DNA of 64,000 nt, taken from assembly GCA_937922805.1 (NCBI GenBank), contig CALAJV010000016.1:62001-126000 (forward strand). Direction: 5' to 3'. This DNA is from an uncultured Acidimicrobiales bacterium (GTDB taxonomy: Bacteria > Actinomycetota > Acidimicrobiia > Acidimicrobiales > SZUA-35). The notes under the pieces are model-generated. The model was not told the origin of the DNA. It saw nothing but the letters and a program-made list of their open reading frames with translations, and did no database searches. Below are positions 63,242 through 64,000 of this stretch, in pieces; within the stretch, counting starts at the first letter, position 1, and each line of letters opens with the position of its first letter. The position numbers and the translations under genes were made by a program.

Positions 63242-63904
63242 CTAAATCAGCTCAGCGGTTACGACCACGTTTGCGTTGTACGATCGCTCATTCGGGTTGA
63301 ACGTACCGCCACAGGTAATCAGCTGAAGCACTGGAGCGCCATCCTTGCGGAACAAGTCGTTGGCCGGAAGTTCTCGCTTGTCATACTCCGTATTGCCGGT
63401 TACCTCGTAGCGAAGCACCGAACCATCGTTCATTTCCAGCTCTAGCGTTTCGCCCGGCAGAAGCTCAGCCAGATTGAAGAACGCGCCAGCGACGCCACCG
63501 TAATCGACATGAGCGGCCAGAACCGTAGCTCCATCAGCCCCAGGGCTTGAAGAGTACTGGTACCAGCCAACAGTGTCAGCAGCGGGAACATCGAACTGAT
63601 TCTGATCGTCAACTCCGACCGACAAGATCGGCGCTTGCAATCCAATCTCACCTATTCTGACTTCGACCGGTACCGGTAGCGGAGCCTTTTCGGCAAAGGA
63701 ATTGATGTCGCCTGAGCGAAGCGGAACTTCGGTTTGCGCTATCTCTACTGAGCCAGCCGGTTCGGCCAGCTCGGAACCGATAGAAATACTTGGCGCCACC
63801 TGATCAGAGTCAGTAGAGGGGGAAGACGCAGCGGTTGTAGCTGCGCCTACCACCGCAAGCGTGATAGCAAGAATGAATACGCCCGAGAGGACGTTCCGAT
63901 TCAC
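63242..63904 (-). CDS. Class F-like sortase
   Basis: A 220-residue sortase that should anchor proteins to the cell wall. A signal-anchor lies at about residues 8-26, followed by a linker. The catalytic triad is visible: His132 in AAHVDYG, Cys198 in LQLITCGGTF and Arg207 in NERSYNANVVV. Class F sortases are common in actinobacteria and usually recognise LPxTG-like motifs. The GTG start overlaps the stop of the upstream gene (GTGA), which itself has a sorting-signal-like tail, so the two probably act together. Confidence 0.92.
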   Translation of the reverse strand: MNRNVLSGVFILAITLAVVGAATTAASSPSTDSDQVAPSISIGSELAEPAGSVEIAQTEVPLRSGDINSFAEKAPLPVPVEVRIGEIGLQAPILSVGVDDQNQFDVPAADTVGWYQYSSSPGADGATVLAAHVDYGGVAGAFFNLAELLPGETLELEMNDGSVLRYEVTGNTEYDKRELPANDLFRKDGAPVLQLITCGGTFNPNERSYNANVVVTAELI

Positions 63905-64000
63905 AGCAGATGACGGTTACGCCGAGCCGTCATGATGACGCCTCCAGCGATGGCCATTAGAGCGGTGATGAATCCAAGCACGTACATTCCGGTCTGATCT
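63901..64000 (-). CDS. C-terminal end of a probable sortase substrate (partial)
   Basis: Only the last about 33 codons are in the window. They read DQTG, a hydrophobic stretch (MYVLGFITALMAIAGGVIMT) and ARRNRHLL, the classic arrangement of a cell-wall sorting signal: a motif ending in TG, a membrane helix and a basic tail. The residues before DQTG are outside the window, so the exact motif is unknown. It overlaps the sortase start by GTGA. Confidence 0.7.
   Translation of the reverse strand, partial: DQTGMYVLGFITALMAIAGGVIMTARRNRHLL

Overview
The window looks like a chromosomal segment of a moderate-GC actinobacterium, most likely of the class Acidimicrobiia. This placement is inferred from gene content: an actinobacterial fused Wzz/tyrosine kinase, a TIGR03084-type DinB-like protein, a P450-type ferredoxin, a LysM/BTAD regulator next to Tad genes, a class F-like sortase and frequent GTG starts. 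No rRNA, tRNA, transposase, integrase, CRISPR array or replication origin was seen.

Layout. 1-1517: the end of moaC and a membrane protein with a perfect 15-bp VNTR. 1841-21751: a surface polysaccharide region. The plus-strand operon encodes a heparinase II/III-like lyase, an AlgD-like GDP-mannose 6-dehydrogenase, two GT4 enzymes, a Wzx-type flippase and a parallel beta-helix protein. A minus-strand operon encodes a Wzz/BY-kinase, a Wzy/ligase and a GT4 enzyme. A further glycosyltransferase, a two-domain oxidoreductase and a two-gene surface unit follow. Together they suggest a Wzx/Wzy-made polymer that contains hexuronic acid, probably mannuronate. 21799-28510: acyl-CoA dehydrogenase, a large acidic membrane protein, an M23 cell-wall hydrolase behind a probable c-di-AMP (ydaO) riboswitch, and a membrane molybdopterin oxidoreductase. 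28714-29388: a thioredoxin-like lipoprotein whose CxxC motif reads TGA-x-x-C, so it is a candidate selenoprotein with a SECIS-like hairpin.

29602-44691: ferredoxin and ferredoxin reductase, NUDIX, a two-component system, YqeY, an M50-like protease, a DinB-like protein, a PEP-utilising protein, a phosphoesterase, aminopeptidase N and small hypothetical genes. 44742-49592: a 1616-residue multidomain exported protein with a zinc ribbon, an export segment, RTX repeats, an M91 protease and a kinase-like C-terminus. 49929-51981: TetR with a divergent hydrolase, then RidA. 52408-60724: a Tad/Flp-type secretion operon (CpaB, CpaE-like, CpaF, TadB, TadC) ending in a transmembrane LysM/BTAD regulator. 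60749-64000: a lipoprotein, a class F-like sortase and the tail of a probable sortase substrate.

The strongest candidates for something new are the TGA-containing thioredoxin-like gene, the mannuronate-type Wzx/Wzy cluster in a Gram-positive lineage, the copper-amine-oxidase-like protein with altered cofactor site, the giant exported protein, and the membrane-spanning LysM/BTAD regulator. Family names rest on motifs recognised by eye; no database search was run.
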